A stretch of DNA of 64,000 nt from Kordiimonadaceae bacterium (GCA_017640725.1 JAEPQB010000001.1:1178001-1242000), one strand, 5' to 3'. Positions 24,518 through 34,026 are shown, numbered from the stretch's first letter. Notes: generated by a model from the sequence alone, not told the origin. A program made the numbers and translations.

Positions 24518-25719
24518 AGCGCCATCGGCACAACAAGCAAAGTTGCCACAAAACAATAAATAGCGCCCATCACCATGATGCGGCTCAGGTCAATTCCATG
24601 GTCTAAAAGTATGCCGATGAAATAGGGCGCCAATGCCGTCGACACAACCACCAGCGATGTCGCAAGAGATTTGATTTCGCCGAGATGTTTGGTGCCGTAA
24701 AGCTCCGCCCAAACAGCGTTATTGATTGGCAGCGTTATACCGGCACCCAATCCCATCAAAAACATGAAAATGATGACGCCGCCCGCGCTGGGCGACGCCT
24801 GCAAAGCCAAAAGAGCGAGCCCAAACAAAGGGGGATACAGAAACATCAATCGTTTGCCGCCAAGTTTATCAACAAGAAGGCCACCCATGAAGGGCGCTGC
24901 GATAGAACCAACGGCATAAAGCCCGTAGAAGCGGGTATAGTCCGCCAACACCATTTGGGCATGCGCGCCAAACTCATCCGCAAAGAAAAAAGCTGCTGTT
25001 ATCCAAAAAGGCCCTGCGATCAAAGCGGGCAGCATTAAATAAAAGCGAGGATCGCGAATAACGTTTTTTCTGCGCGCATGTTTTTGGTTCACGCCTCCAT
25101 CATCAACACTCACCGCCGCTTCCTTGGCAAGCCAGGCTTTGTGCCGCGTTTGATGACCCTTCAGTAAAAACCCTATTATGGGCAACGCGACAACGAGGAT
25201 TAACGCGGCAAACACAAACCAGCCCGTGCGCCACTCCAAGTCTTGCATCAGCGTTACGGCGAGCGGCGGCAAAACGGCTTGCCCAATAGGAAACCCAAGG
25301 CCCGCAATTGCCACCGCAAAACCACGGTTGCGGTCATAATATCGCGACATGCTGGTCATTGCGGCATGCGTCAGCATGCCCTGGCCCATCAGGCGAACAG
25401 CCATCAAGCCCACAACCACAACCCAAAAGGGTCCCGCCAGCCCGACCAGACCACATGCAACAGCCGTGAGCACAAGCAGTGTCATTGTGTAGGGGACCAG
25501 ATTGGCGCGGTCGATAATATGGCCAAGCCTATTGAGCCCAACAGCGCTAACAATGGTCACACACAAATAATAGAGGCCAAATTCACTGTTCGAGAGAGCA
25601 AACTCTTCCGCGATCGCCGGTCGGTAAACGCCAATAAAATAGGTTTGCCCGAAGCTGGAAAGAAATGCCAGCGTCAGCCCAAAACCCAAAAAACGCATGT
25701 TGTTAAGCAGAAAATTCAT
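24484..25719 (-). CDS. MFS transporter
   Basis: A 411-residue carrier with about 12 membrane helices and a polar central loop around residues 195-220. The start FLGFGLTLAFLSSFGQTYFIGVYRPAI resembles the oxalate/formate or monocarboxylate-like MFS branch, and the second-half signature GLLVDKLGGKRLMFLYP is typical of the A-like loop. The substrate is unknown. The gene converges with the SDR gene and the two coding regions overlap by 34 bases. Confidence 0.88.
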   Translation of the reverse strand: MNFLLNNMRFLGFGLTLAFLSSFGQTYFIGVYRPAIAEEFALSNSEFGLYYLCVTIVSAVGLNRLGHIIDRANLVPYTMTLLVLTAVACGLVGLAGPFWVVVVGLMAVRLMGQGMLTHAAMTSMSRYYDRNRGFAVAIAGLGFPIGQAVLPPLAVTLMQDLEWRTGWFVFAALILVVALPIIGFLLKGHQTRHKAWLAKEAAVSVDDGGVNQKHARRKNVIRDPRFYLMLPALIAGPFWITAAFFFADEFGAHAQMVLADYTRFYGLYAVGSIAAPFMGGLLVDKLGGKRLMFLYPPLFGLALLALQASPSAGGVIIFMFLMGLGAGITLPINNAVWAELYGTKHLGEIKSLATSLVVVSTALAPYFIGILLDHGIDLSRIMVMGAIYCFVATLLVVPMALQSLRLPVSRK

Positions 25720-25752
25720 CGTGCACCAAACTCATAGTAGTCGGGCATATCT

Positions 25753-27624
25753 ATGTCGTTTTTTAGTAAAAACATACCGTTTCTTAACGCTTTTGGGGCA
25801 AAAGCTAAGTTCGAAATTCTGCAACACACGCGCCAGCAGATTTTAGTGTATGGTATGCATCAGACGGGGGTCAATTTGGCATACGGTGTAAATATTCATT
25901 ATGAGGTTCTTGGCCGTCGCGGCGGTGGCTGGACTATTCTTGATGTCAAGAAAGACCGCGACGCAGCAATAACGCACGCCGAAAATCTATGGAAAAATCA
26001 GCAATACACCGGTGTCAAAGTTGTCAAAGAAACCTTCGACAAGTCTGAAAATGAAATCACTTCGGTTGAGATTTTCACGCGAGGGAGTACACGCAAGAAG
26101 TCAAAGTATGACGAAAGTGGGTCTATTTCACCGTGTCTGTCACCAGATGATCTCTACGGACCAGATGGCCGGCGATCGATTTGGGACCTGATGAATGCCA
26201 GCTTGTATGAGTGGCGCATTACGCCAACGGAATTGCTGCATTCCCTTGACCACTACTACAAGCTTTATAACGCTGGCACGCGCCTTCAAAATGCGGTTCA
26301 GCGCACTGCGGTTTCTTTTGAAACGGAACAGGGCTCCATCCAGGAGCGCATGCGCAAAATTTACAAGGTGATTGACCTCTCTATCGACATCATGAAGTCG
26401 ACTAAAGATTCAATCCCGTCGCTTGAGACAGGCCGGCTTGCACCGCTGATTGAGCAACTTGAGGATAAACCGAATAAAAAATTCCTGCTCACCTGCTCGC
26501 TTGTGGAATATCTGCGGCCAGCTGTGACCTTATCTGACAAAATTGGCCGCGTTATCATCTTTTTGAGCGCAAAGCGTCCGCCGTGGGTAATGGAAATTCT
26601 GGACCAACTGATTTCCGAATATCTGATGTATGAGCAAGTGCTGTTTCAGCTGATGGGGGAACGGGAAAACCGCGCAACCTTCATGATGGAGCTTGCCTAT
26701 TTCCAAAAAGGCGAGCTTAACCTGATGGGGGAAGACGAAAACTCGCCGCGCTTCAGTGAGGAAGTCCTCAGGCTCAATGGGTTTTTGTCGGAAGACCGCC
26801 TGCCACGCAGCTCTCATGTTCTGCTGTCTCGGCTCAAAACAGAAATCGATGCGCCCAAACCGATTGGCGGTACTGATCTTGCGCAGCAACTCCGTGCGCT
26901 ATCCGATCTCGGTGCAACACTGGAAAGATTGCACGACGACTATCACACTCAAGAGCATATTCTGGAGGCGGTGCGCGCCCGCTCTGGCAGGTTGATCAAC
27001 AGCCAGTCCATCGCCGACATGCTGGCGGCCCATCAGAACCCAGTAGACCAAATCAACGCGCTTCTTGATCTTGAGGCTGTTACGATAGGTGACAATAACA
27101 AAAGAGTGGTGGCCAACTTCATTTTGCCCATCTTGTCACGGCCGGAGTACGAATCCATTTTTATGGGGCTGGACAGCAACCCAACCAAACGCATGACTGA
27201 CCTTGTGGAATTGCAAGCGCGCGTCCTGAGCGCCGAACTTTCCGAGATGTACAAGCGCAAGATTGCCAGCAAGCTGGATCAATTCTGTCAGACCATTATG
27301 GACAATACGCAGATCCTGAAGAAAATTCATCAGCTGGACATAAGCCTGCAGGAAAAGTCGCGCAAAATTCTGATGATGCTGGCAGACGGATACTTTACCT
27401 CAGGCAGTTGCCGCGATGCTGCAGAACAGCAGGTTCGCCTTTACATGCGCCAAACGGGTTTCACTGAAGGCCTGATTGCCGGCATGGCGCGGAAGAAGGC
27501 GGAGCAGGAATTGATCGGATTCCGGGAATTGCTAGACAGGGCCGACATCAGAGCGGTTGAGGAAGACAGCGCAAATCAAACCGTCGGTGAAGACGAACTT
27601 CTTGAAGCCTCGTTACCTGACTGA
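25753..27624 (+). CDS. Large protein of unknown function
   Basis: A 623-residue soluble protein I do not recognise. A mixed alpha/beta N-terminal region of about 110 residues (containing NIHYEVLGRRGGGWTILDVKKD and GVKVVKETFDK) is followed by an almost entirely helical body to the end, with no signal peptide and no membrane segment. The body has Leu-rich amphipathic helices suggestive of a scaffold or of interaction modules. An internal SPCLSPDDLYGPDGRRSIWDL segment marks the boundary. It is a single gene between an MFS carrier and a CPBP protease operon. The length and regular reading make it a real gene; the function is open. Confidence 0.85.
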   Translation: MSFFSKNIPFLNAFGAKAKFEILQHTRQQILVYGMHQTGVNLAYGVNIHYEVLGRRGGGWTILDVKKDRDAAITHAENLWKNQQYTGVKVVKETFDKSENEITSVEIFTRGSTRKKSKYDESGSISPCLSPDDLYGPDGRRSIWDLMNASLYEWRITPTELLHSLDHYYKLYNAGTRLQNAVQRTAVSFETEQGSIQERMRKIYKVIDLSIDIMKSTKDSIPSLETGRLAPLIEQLEDKPNKKFLLTCSLVEYLRPAVTLSDKIGRVIIFLSAKRPPWVMEILDQLISEYLMYEQVLFQLMGERENRATFMMELAYFQKGELNLMGEDENSPRFSEEVLRLNGFLSEDRLPRSSHVLLSRLKTEIDAPKPIGGTDLAQQLRALSDLGATLERLHDDYHTQEHILEAVRARSGRLINSQSIADMLAAHQNPVDQINALLDLEAVTIGDNNKRVVANFILPILSRPEYESIFMGLDSNPTKRMTDLVELQARVLSAELSEMYKRKIASKLDQFCQTIMDNTQILKKIHQLDISLQEKSRKILMMLADGYFTSGSCRDAAEQQVRLYMRQTGFTEGLIAGMARKKAEQELIGFRELLDRADIRAVEEDSANQTVGEDELLEASLPD

Positions 27625-27648
27625 TTTTAACCATCAGCCTGCGTATTA

Positions 27649-27819
27649 TCAGAAGTCTGAAATGATACCGTTCTTTTCCCAGTCACCATAGCGTGTGGGC
27701 TCTGGGCCTGACTGACCACCGATTTCCTTTGGCAATTTTTCAGACGGTTTTTGCTCAGCATCTGCAGGACTGGCGTCTTCTGAGTTTTTAACCTTTGGCT
27801 CTTGATCTGCGTCGCTCAT
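27649..27819 (-). CDS. Succinate dehydrogenase assembly factor 4 (DUF1674) family protein
   Basis: A 56-residue protein. The family signature GPEPTRYGDWEKNGIISDF closes the protein, preceded by a polar, disordered N terminus. SdhAF4 helps mature flavinylated SdhA before complex II assembly; bacterial members are taken to do the same. The motif usually has Arg-Cys near the end, here Ile-Ile. It begins 14 bases after the stop of the CPBP protease gene on the same strand. No sdh genes are in the window. Confidence 0.9.
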   Translation of the reverse strand: MSDADQEPKVKNSEDASPADAEQKPSEKLPKEIGGQSGPEPTRYGDWEKNGIISDF

Positions 27820-27832
27820 GGTTCGTCTCGCT

Positions 27833-28732
27833 CTAAGCTTTTGATGCGGTCGCAGTCATCCCATCTTTTTCTGCCTTGCGCCAGAAGAAAAGGCCTACGA
27901 GCAGTACTGTGATCGGCAGAATAAACCCAAACTCGCTAACATAACGCCAGCTTTCTTTATACTGGATCGTCATTGGCTGCATGATCGTCAACACATAAAT
28001 ATTGTGTGACGCATGCATTACCACCGCAGGCCAAACACTGTTTGTCGCCAGGCGGAAATACGTCATGATAAAAGATATGCCGATCGTCATAACGGTATAG
28101 TTCAGAACCTGGAATTCCAGACCACTCGGCCCTGCATTATAGCTGGTTTGCGTAATGATCGGCACATGCCACAGGGCCCAAACAAGGCCAACGATCAGCG
28201 ATGTTGCGGGAAACGAATACCGCGCCAGAAGCGCGGGCGTAAGGTAACCCCGCCATCCAATCTCTTCACCCAGTGCTGTCGCCATGTGCCAAATCATGCC
28301 AACGGTACCAAACATCAAAATACCAAAGGCAATTGTCGCGCCTTCCGACCATCCATCCAGACCCAGGAAATAGCTGACCTCTTGCGTGAATTTGGCGTCC
28401 AGCAAGCCGCCAAAACCACCGCCCCAAATGATGAGGTAAGCGACCGCACCGTAAACTGCGGGCAACAGATAGGACAAAGCCATCCATCGGCCAGCAGGCC
28501 ACCGCCAACCAATCGATTTCAAGTCAATTAACCCGAGCCTAGACGCGGCAAATACAGCAAGCGCAGGCGTCCACATCAAAAGCGCCACATAGTAGCGGCG
28601 CAGTCCATGTTCGATTACAAAATAGTATGCGATTGCCGCAAAAAGCGCGGTAAGCCCTAAAAAAGCTATAACCGGCCGAAATGCAAATTCAGTCGCTGGG
28701 GTTTCAGCGGTTTGTTTCGAACTGTCTGCCAT
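27833..28732 (-). CDS. CPBP family intramembrane metalloprotease
   Basis: A 299-residue membrane protein with about eight hydrophobic segments. The CPBP (CAAX-like) motifs are present: EEIGWRGYL (EExxxR), then VWALWHVP (FxxxH-like) and HASHN (HxxxN-like). It may cleave prenylated-like or other membrane substrates; none is known here. The SdhAF4 gene follows at 14 bases, so the two are probably cotranscribed. Confidence 0.9.
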   Translation of the reverse strand: MADSSKQTAETPATEFAFRPVIAFLGLTALFAAIAYYFVIEHGLRRYYVALLMWTPALAVFAASRLGLIDLKSIGWRWPAGRWMALSYLLPAVYGAVAYLIIWGGGFGGLLDAKFTQEVSYFLGLDGWSEGATIAFGILMFGTVGMIWHMATALGEEIGWRGYLTPALLARYSFPATSLIVGLVWALWHVPIITQTSYNAGPSGLEFQVLNYTVMTIGISFIMTYFRLATNSVWPAVVMHASHNIYVLTIMQPMTIQYKESWRYVSEFGFILPITVLLVGLFFWRKAEKDGMTATASKA

Positions 28733-28863
28733 ACTGCCTGCTCAAGTCATTTGACGCTCAGCCCACGAGCGCATGTCTTGAACCCTGATTGCCAAACACC
28801 CATGTCTAATAGCAAGAAAAATGAGATGAATCGACCAAAACACATAGACAGTCGGATATTGAA

Positions 28864-29796
28864 ATGAGCACCATACGCACGGGCCTCTTGATGGCTGCAA
28901 TGACGGCGCTGTTCATGGCCGTTGGCGCGCTGATCGGCGGCGAAGTGGGCATGATGATTGCGCTCTTATTTGCACTAGGCACCAATTTATTTGCCTATTG
29001 GAACGCGGACAAAATTGTGCTGCGCATGTACAACGCGCGTGAGGTTGACGCGCGATCTGCGCCCGAACTTGTTGGCATTGTCGCTGATCTGTCGCGGGTT
29101 GCAGATCTGCCGATGCCGAAGGTCTATGTTATCGAGAGCGCGCAGCCCAATGCCTTTGCCACAGGGCGAAACCCTGAAAATGCAGCCGTTGCCGCCACCA
29201 GCGGCTTGTTGCGCCTGCTGAACCGTCAGGAGATTGAGGCGGTTATGGCGCACGAACTTGCCCATGTTAAAAACCGCGATACGCTCACCATGACCATAAC
29301 GGCGACGCTCGCAGGCGCGATTTCCATGCTTGCCCAGTTCGGCATTTTCTTCGGTGGCAATCGAAACAACGCACTTGGTCTCGTGGGGACACTCCTGCTC
29401 ATCATCCTCGCACCGCTGGCCGCCATGATGGTTCAGATGGCAATTTCCCGTACCCGGGAGTATGCAGCCGACCGAACCGGAGCAGAACTCTGTGGCAACC
29501 CAATGGCGCTCGCAAGTGCGCTCAGCAAACTACAGCAAGGTGCAAGAGCAACGGAAAATCAGCAGGCGGAACAGAATCCGGCCACCGCGCACATGTTTAT
29601 CATCAACCCTCTGAGCGGCATCAAATTGGATGGCCTGTTCTCAACGCACCCAAGCGCTGATGAGCGCATCCGTCGGCTGACAGACATGGCGACAAATCCT
29701 AGTTTTCGCACGCGGGCTTACAGCAGGTCCAGCCGGGCACGAACGAGCGTGCCCTCAAGCGGCGACCGGGGCCGCAGTCGCGGCCCTTGGGGCTGA
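28864..29796 (+). CDS. htpX: Zinc metalloprotease HtpX
   Basis: A 310-residue M48 membrane protease that degrades misfolded membrane proteins. Two N-terminal membrane helices (about 5-45) precede the zinc motif [10 protein letters not shown] (H130, E131, H134); two further helices follow (about 145-200), and the third ligand region is REYAADRTG. The C terminus is a Ser/Arg-rich tail. It is divergent from the CPBP protease, so two membrane proteases flank one intergenic region. Confidence 0.95.
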   Translation: MSTIRTGLLMAAMTALFMAVGALIGGEVGMMIALLFALGTNLFAYWNADKIVLRMYNAREVDARSAPELVGIVADLSRVADLPMPKVYVIESAQPNAFATGRNPENAAVAATSGLLRLLNRQEIEAVMAHELAHVKNRDTLTMTITATLAGAISMLAQFGIFFGGNRNNALGLVGTLLLIILAPLAAMMVQMAISRTREYAADRTGAELCGNPMALASALSKLQQGARATENQQAEQNPATAHMFIINPLSGIKLDGLFSTHPSADERIRRLTDMATNPSFRTRAYSRSSRARTSVPSSGDRGRSRGPWG

Positions 29797-29805
29797 AGCA
29801 AATTT

Positions 29806-30789
29806 CTAAAGTTTTTCGGCAGCGAGGTCCTTGAGGCTAACTTCAGCGCGCGCGCCCAGGTGCGAAATCACTTCCGCTGCTGCAAGGCTGCCGAACTTGC
29901 CGCAGGTCTCAAGGTCTTTGCCTTCAGATAAGCCAAACAGCACGCCTGCCGCATAAAGGTCACCGGCACCTGTTGTGTCTTCCACCGTTGTCGGGAATGC
30001 CGCAACTGTAACTTCTTCATCAGCCGACAGAAGCACAGAACCCTTTTCACTGCGTGTCAGCGCCGCAATTTTCACGTGGGTTTTCAGTTCAGCAAGAGCC
30101 TCTTCGAAGGTCTCAACTTCATACAGCGACAAGATTTCTGCTTCGTTTGCAAAGAGAATATCCACTTTGCTGTCCACAAGATCACGGAATTCTTCGCGGA
30201 AACGGTCCACGCAGAAACTGTCAGAAAGCGTGAGAGACACCTTGGTGCCATGCTTGTGGGCAAGGTCCATGGCCCGAAGCACCGCCGCCTTCATGGGAGC
30301 TGTGTCCCACAGGTATCCTTCTACGTACAGGATGTCTGCTGCGGCCACTTCGGCCTCAACCACATCATATTCTGAAATTTCAGTGCATGCCCCAAGAAAC
30401 GTGTTCATGGTGCGCTGTGCGTCTGGCGTGACAAGGATCATGCTTGTGGCGGTCGGTGCACCAGTCGTTGCGGGTGCTGTGTTAAACTGCACACCCACAG
30501 CCTGAATGTCGTGGCGAAACACCGTGCCCAATTGGTCATCATGAACCTTACCAATATAACCGGCACTGCCGCCAAAAGACGCGATGCCAGCGGCAGTATT
30601 ACCCGCAGAGCCGCCAGAGCGCTCTACCGCCGGCGGCATGTCTGAATAGATGCTCGCGGATGTTTCTGCGTCCACCAGGTTCATCGCGCCTTTTTCTCGG
30701 TCGTGTTTTGCCAAAAACGCGTCATCAACGCGCGCGATGATGTCAACAATGGCGTTACCCATGCATAAAACTTTTGCCGCTTCGGCCAT
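29806..30789 (-). CDS. PfkB family kinase, adenosine kinase-like
   Basis: A 327-residue ribokinase-fold enzyme. Its start (LCMGNAIVDIIARVDDAFL) and the C-terminal anion hole DTTGAGDLYAAGVLFGL fit the alphaproteobacterial adenosine kinase group; the N-terminal SGGSAGNTAAGIASFGG loop supports a nucleoside or sugar kinase. The start at 30789 has AAGGA upstream; the longer reading to 30828 adds unconserved residues. The alternative is a general sugar kinase. Confidence 0.85.
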   Translation of the reverse strand: MAEAAKVLCMGNAIVDIIARVDDAFLAKHDREKGAMNLVDAETSASIYSDMPPAVERSGGSAGNTAAGIASFGGSAGYIGKVHDDQLGTVFRHDIQAVGVQFNTAPATTGAPTATSMILVTPDAQRTMNTFLGACTEISEYDVVEAEVAAADILYVEGYLWDTAPMKAAVLRAMDLAHKHGTKVSLTLSDSFCVDRFREEFRDLVDSKVDILFANEAEILSLYEVETFEEALAELKTHVKIAALTRSEKGSVLLSADEEVTVAAFPTTVEDTTGAGDLYAAGVLFGLSEGKDLETCGKFGSLAAAEVISHLGARAEVSLKDLAAEKL

Positions 30790-30943
30790 AGTAGCTTTCC
30801 TTGAATGCTGAGGATGCGCGAAAAGCACCTTCTTGAGCGCACCATAGAAAGCTGGTCAGGGATTGCAAGCGCGTTTGGCATTCTTATCTATGCATAAGAG
30901 CAAAGCTGACATAAAAGATCAGCACAAAGACAGTGAGGACCCC

Positions 30944-31675
30944 ATGATCGCACTTTCGGTCAACCGCAGTTGGCAACAGCTGCTGCATCCAAAATTCAGA
31001 AGCGTGTTTTTAACAGCCATTGCTGCCGCAGCGGCAACGCTTGTTCTGCTGACGTTCGTTTTGAACGCCTATTGGCCTGAGGTCATTGTGTTCGAATCTG
31101 AGTGGTTCAGCTGGCTGAACGATATTGGCGAAGGCTTGGCAGACGCTGGTTTTTGGGCGGTCGTTTTTGCAGCCTCATATCTCTTGTTCCCGGGCATTGT
31201 CACCATGGTGATGGGCATTCTGGCAGACCAGATAGCAACTGCTGTTGAAGACGAATACTACCCCAACCGTCGCGGCACCAGGAAAGTACCAGTCAGGGAC
31301 GTCGTGGTCAGCGCCGCAAAGCTCACGCTGAAGATGATCTTCATCAACTTGCTTGCAGTGCTCCCATATTTTCTGTTGTGGTTGTTCACGTTGGGTCCTG
31401 GCGCCCTTGCGCTTTTTATTGCCATAAACGGTTACCTTCTCGGGCGCGAGTATTTTGAAATGGTTGCAATCCGTCACGCCCACCCGAGAACGGTTAACGC
31501 GCTGCGGATAACTCACGGCAGCAAAGTGTTTGTTGTGGGTGCGTTGATGGCTGCTTTGTTCCTGGTGCCATTTCTAAATATTTTGGCACCCATATTGGGC
31601 GCAGCCATCATGACTCATATGGTTCATCAGTTGGGTGTGCCTGACGAAATTGCACGTCGAGGGGCTGAAAATTGA
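30944..31675 (+). CDS. EI24 / CysZ-like inner-membrane protein
   Basis: A 243-residue protein with about four to six hydrophobic segments; the pattern, including FPGIVTMVMGILADQIATAVEDEYYP and GPGALALFIAINGYLLGREYFEMV, matches the EI24 domain. CysZ members import sulfate; this one has no cys genes nearby, so that role is not assumed. The start at 30944 has GAGGACCCC upstream. Translation is coupled to the next gene, with the stop overlapping its TTG start. An imperfect CTGACA/GATCAG dyad lies at 30906-30922, just upstream. Confidence 0.75.
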   Translation: MIALSVNRSWQQLLHPKFRSVFLTAIAAAAATLVLLTFVLNAYWPEVIVFESEWFSWLNDIGEGLADAGFWAVVFAASYLLFPGIVTMVMGILADQIATAVEDEYYPNRRGTRKVPVRDVVVSAAKLTLKMIFINLLAVLPYFLLWLFTLGPGALALFIAINGYLLGREYFEMVAIRHAHPRTVNALRITHGSKVFVVGALMAALFLVPFLNILAPILGAAIMTHMVHQLGVPDEIARRGAEN

Positions 31676-32100
31676 GACAATTCTTCGTAATGGTTTTTGG
31701 TGCGTCCGTTTTAGCGGCTTGTGCAACTGCACCCGCGCCCGCACCGGTTGCGCCTGCGCCAGAACCTGCTGTTGAAGAAACACTCGACGCTCCCACGCCG
31801 CCAGCGCCGGAGGTCATCGAACCTCAGCCATTGGTTGTTGACCTTAGCCACATCGAGAACGCAACTCCCGCAGATGTGATTTCTTACATGGGGGCGCCGA
31901 CCCTTGTTCGGCGCGATGAAAATGTTCAGGTCATGATTTTTGAAGCTGAGCGCTGTGTTGTGGAAGTTGTTTTTTACGAACCCGATAACGGTGAGCATTT
32001 TCGCTCTGAGTGGGTCACTGCCCGGTTGAAATCCGGTCAGGAAACAGAAACAACTGCCTGCGCCCGGCAATGGCTTGAAGAAAACCTGCCGGAACAGTAG
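31672..32100 (+). CDS. Pro/Ala-rich lipoprotein
   Basis: A 142-residue lipoprotein with the lipobox LAAC (Cys at about residue 17), an Ala/Pro-rich linker to about residue 55, and a small globular domain that contains ATPADVISYMGAPTLVRRDE and RCVVEVVFYEPDNG. It starts with TTG at 31672, overlapping the stop of the EI24 gene. No family is recognised. The arrangement suggests an envelope role together with its neighbours. Confidence 0.75.
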   Translation: MRQFFVMVFGASVLAACATAPAPAPVAPAPEPAVEETLDAPTPPAPEVIEPQPLVVDLSHIENATPADVISYMGAPTLVRRDENVQVMIFEAERCVVEVVFYEPDNGEHFRSEWVTARLKSGQETETTACARQWLEENLPEQ

Positions 32101-32145
32101 CATCAAGGCGCAGCGCCTTTGGGGGCGACAGGAAAACAGAGCTTT

Positions 32146-32406
32146 ATGAGCAACAAACCCATTACCGGTGGTACCGTCCTCAAACTTCTGATTTACAGCT
32201 TCGTGGTTGGCTTCATCATGTATTCGCTGGAGTGGAGCCCGGGTGACATCTTGGGATGGATCGCCGATACCATTGCGGAGATTTGGAGCTGGTTCTCAGG
32301 CAGCGGTCTAGAATATGTGCTTTTGGGAGCGACCATCGTGGTGCCTCTTTTCCTGTTTTCGCGGCTTCGCGAGCGTATGCGCAGCAAAAACCAGAGATCC
32401 GAGTGA
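32146..32406 (+). CDS. DUF6460-like small membrane protein
   Basis: An 86-residue protein with two hydrophobic segments (about residues 12-28 and 55-72), separated by a short amphipathic region. The order VLKLLIYSFVVGFIMYSL, LGWIADTIAEI and LLGATIVVPLFLFSRLR resembles DUF6460 proteins of alphaproteobacteria. The ATG at 32146 is used; an upstream GTG-type reading is less likely. The next gene starts inside its stop codon. Confidence 0.65.
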   Translation: MSNKPITGGTVLKLLIYSFVVGFIMYSLEWSPGDILGWIADTIAEIWSWFSGSGLEYVLLGATIVVPLFLFSRLRERMRSKNQRSE

Positions 32407-33053
32407 GCAAGTTTTTCGACCCCAAATCGGCGGATGGCACCTCCGACAGGCGGCTTTATGCGCCAGCTACTGAGCGCAACCGGGATGTGATTCTCGAGGT
32501 GCTTAAACTGCATCACCCAGGCCATGGCACGCTCCTCGAGGTGGCCAGCGGCACGGGTGAACACGCAGCCCACATGGCTGACCATTTTGAGGCCGCGTTT
32601 TGGCAGCCGACTGACATTGAGCCCGACAAAATTGCCAGCATGAACGCATGGCGCTCGACCACCGCACAACAATCCATGTTGGAGGGGCAACTTTTCAATG
32701 TTCTGGAGCATGAAATTGACGCGCTCTCGTTACCGGCATCTCTGACAACTGTGTTTTCTGCAAACCTGATCCATATCGCGCCTTGGGTGGTTGCTGAAGC
32801 CCTGGTCAGCAAAGCGGGAACCGCCCTCTCGGAGGACGGCATTCTGTTTTTGTATGGCCCGTTTAAACGCGGCGGCCTACATACATCCACATCAAACGAA
32901 AGCTTTGATCAATCCTTGAAAGCACGCGACACCGCATGGGGTGTTCGGGACCTTGAGGCCGTGGAAGATTTGGCTGAGGCAGCAGGCTTCGCTTCGCCGA
33001 CAATTGTTGAAATGCCTGCAAACAATCTATCGGTGATTTTCAAAAAAGCCTGA
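32403..33053 (+). CDS. DUF938 family SAM-dependent methyltransferase-like protein
   Basis: A 216-residue protein with a methyltransferase motif I-like LLEVASGTGEHAAHMADHF at about residues 39-57 and the family segments NLIHIAPWVVAEAL and LYGPFKRGGLHTS. DUF938 proteins are predicted class I methyltransferases with an unknown substrate. It starts with GTG at 32403, overlapping the end of the previous gene (GTGA). Confidence 0.88.
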   Translation: MSKFFDPKSADGTSDRRLYAPATERNRDVILEVLKLHHPGHGTLLEVASGTGEHAAHMADHFEAAFWQPTDIEPDKIASMNAWRSTTAQQSMLEGQLFNVLEHEIDALSLPASLTTVFSANLIHIAPWVVAEALVSKAGTALSEDGILFLYGPFKRGGLHTSTSNESFDQSLKARDTAWGVRDLEAVEDLAEAAGFASPTIVEMPANNLSVIFKKA

Positions 33054-33055
33054 GC

Positions 33056-33949
33056 TTACTGGACGGCGGAAACCGTTTTGTCGCTGTCGTTTGCTTCACC
33101 CTGCAAGTCAAATTTCTTTGAGTATCGCTTGGCGATATTTTCGACAGGCAAAAGGATAAACACATCTGTGGTGCCAAACTGCTCGTCAACTACGGCACCG
33201 TCACCAATGAAACAGCCCAGACGAAGGTAGCCCTTGATAAGCGGCGGTAGCGCACGGCGCGCTTGCCGGACGTCGATTTCGTCCGCGGCGGCCGTGTTCA
33301 TATCAACAAACTGATCATCAAGTGCCTTCACTTTAAAATCGTCCGGCACCAGATGGTTGTGATAGAGGTACGCCATAGGTTCCTTGAAATCAGCAGGGTT
33401 GGTTCCCTCGAAGCTTGCGCAACCGAACATGTAAGCAATGTCATGATCGTTCAGATAGGTCGCGATACCTTTCCACAACATATTAATCGTTGAATTGGCC
33501 CGGTAGTCCTTGTGTACACAGCTGCGGCCAAGCTCCAACAGCTGGCGGCCCTCACCGATCTGAGCCCTGAAGCTTTCTGTCATAAGGGGGGCGAGGTCAT
33601 ATTCGCCGGAAGAATAGAAGCCCGCATGCTCGTTCGCCACTTCCTGGCGCAATAGGCGGTAGGTGCCAACAATGCGCTTGCCTTTCGGGCGGTCGTGATC
33701 AAGCACCAGCAAATGGTCGCAGAAAATGTCATACTGGTCGATGTCGCGGCGTGTCAGCCGCATGCGCCAATCGGGCTTGGCATGCATCTCTTCATAGAAG
33801 ATCTGGTAACGCAGTTTCTGCGCCGCCTTGATTTCCTTAAGGGAGCGCGCAAGACGCACCTCAATACTTCCTTGACGCACGTACGACGGTGCACCTGCCA
33901 TGGCCTGGGCCGCGGCGACTCTGGGTCTTATGAGCGCATATTTTTTCAT
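33056..33949 (-). CDS. olsB: OlsB-like ornithine lipid N-acyltransferase (GNAT fold)
   Basis: A 297-residue acyltransferase resembling OlsB, which transfers a 3-hydroxyacyl group from ACP to the alpha amino group of ornithine. Signature pieces are LRYQIFYEEM, IVGTYRLLRQEVA, ELGRSCVHKDYRANSTINMLWKG and YMFGCASFEGTNP. The partner OlsA is not in the window, so an acyl-amino-acid lipid is likely but the amino acid is inferred. It converges with the DUF938 gene, 2 bases apart. Confidence 0.85.
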   Translation of the reverse strand: MKKYALIRPRVAAAQAMAGAPSYVRQGSIEVRLARSLKEIKAAQKLRYQIFYEEMHAKPDWRMRLTRRDIDQYDIFCDHLLVLDHDRPKGKRIVGTYRLLRQEVANEHAGFYSSGEYDLAPLMTESFRAQIGEGRQLLELGRSCVHKDYRANSTINMLWKGIATYLNDHDIAYMFGCASFEGTNPADFKEPMAYLYHNHLVPDDFKVKALDDQFVDMNTAAADEIDVRQARRALPPLIKGYLRLGCFIGDGAVVDEQFGTTDVFILLPVENIAKRYSKKFDLQGEANDSDKTVSAVQ

Positions 33950-34005
33950 AATGCCCCCCTCTTAAGTATCTTCCACGTCCGTTTTATTACACCAGAGTGA
34001 CCGGT

Positions 34006-34019
34006 TTGTGACATCACAA
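34006..34019. promoter_or_regulatory. Perfect palindrome TTGTGACATCACAA upstream of olsB
   Basis: A 14-base perfect palindrome lies 57 bases upstream of the olsB start and 8 bases past the end of the ampG-like gene. Half-sites TTGTGA/TCACAA look CRP-like, but the spacer of two bases is too short for CRP, so a different regulator is inferred. Confidence 0.4.
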
Positions 34020-34026
34020 TCTGGTA

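Noticed and set aside
23876-24556. A 226-codon minus-strand reading over the SDR gene
   Set aside because: Shadow; overlaps the catalytic region of the SDR on the other strand.
34006-34019. CRP binding site
   Set aside because: Spacer of two bases between the half-sites, where CRP needs six.
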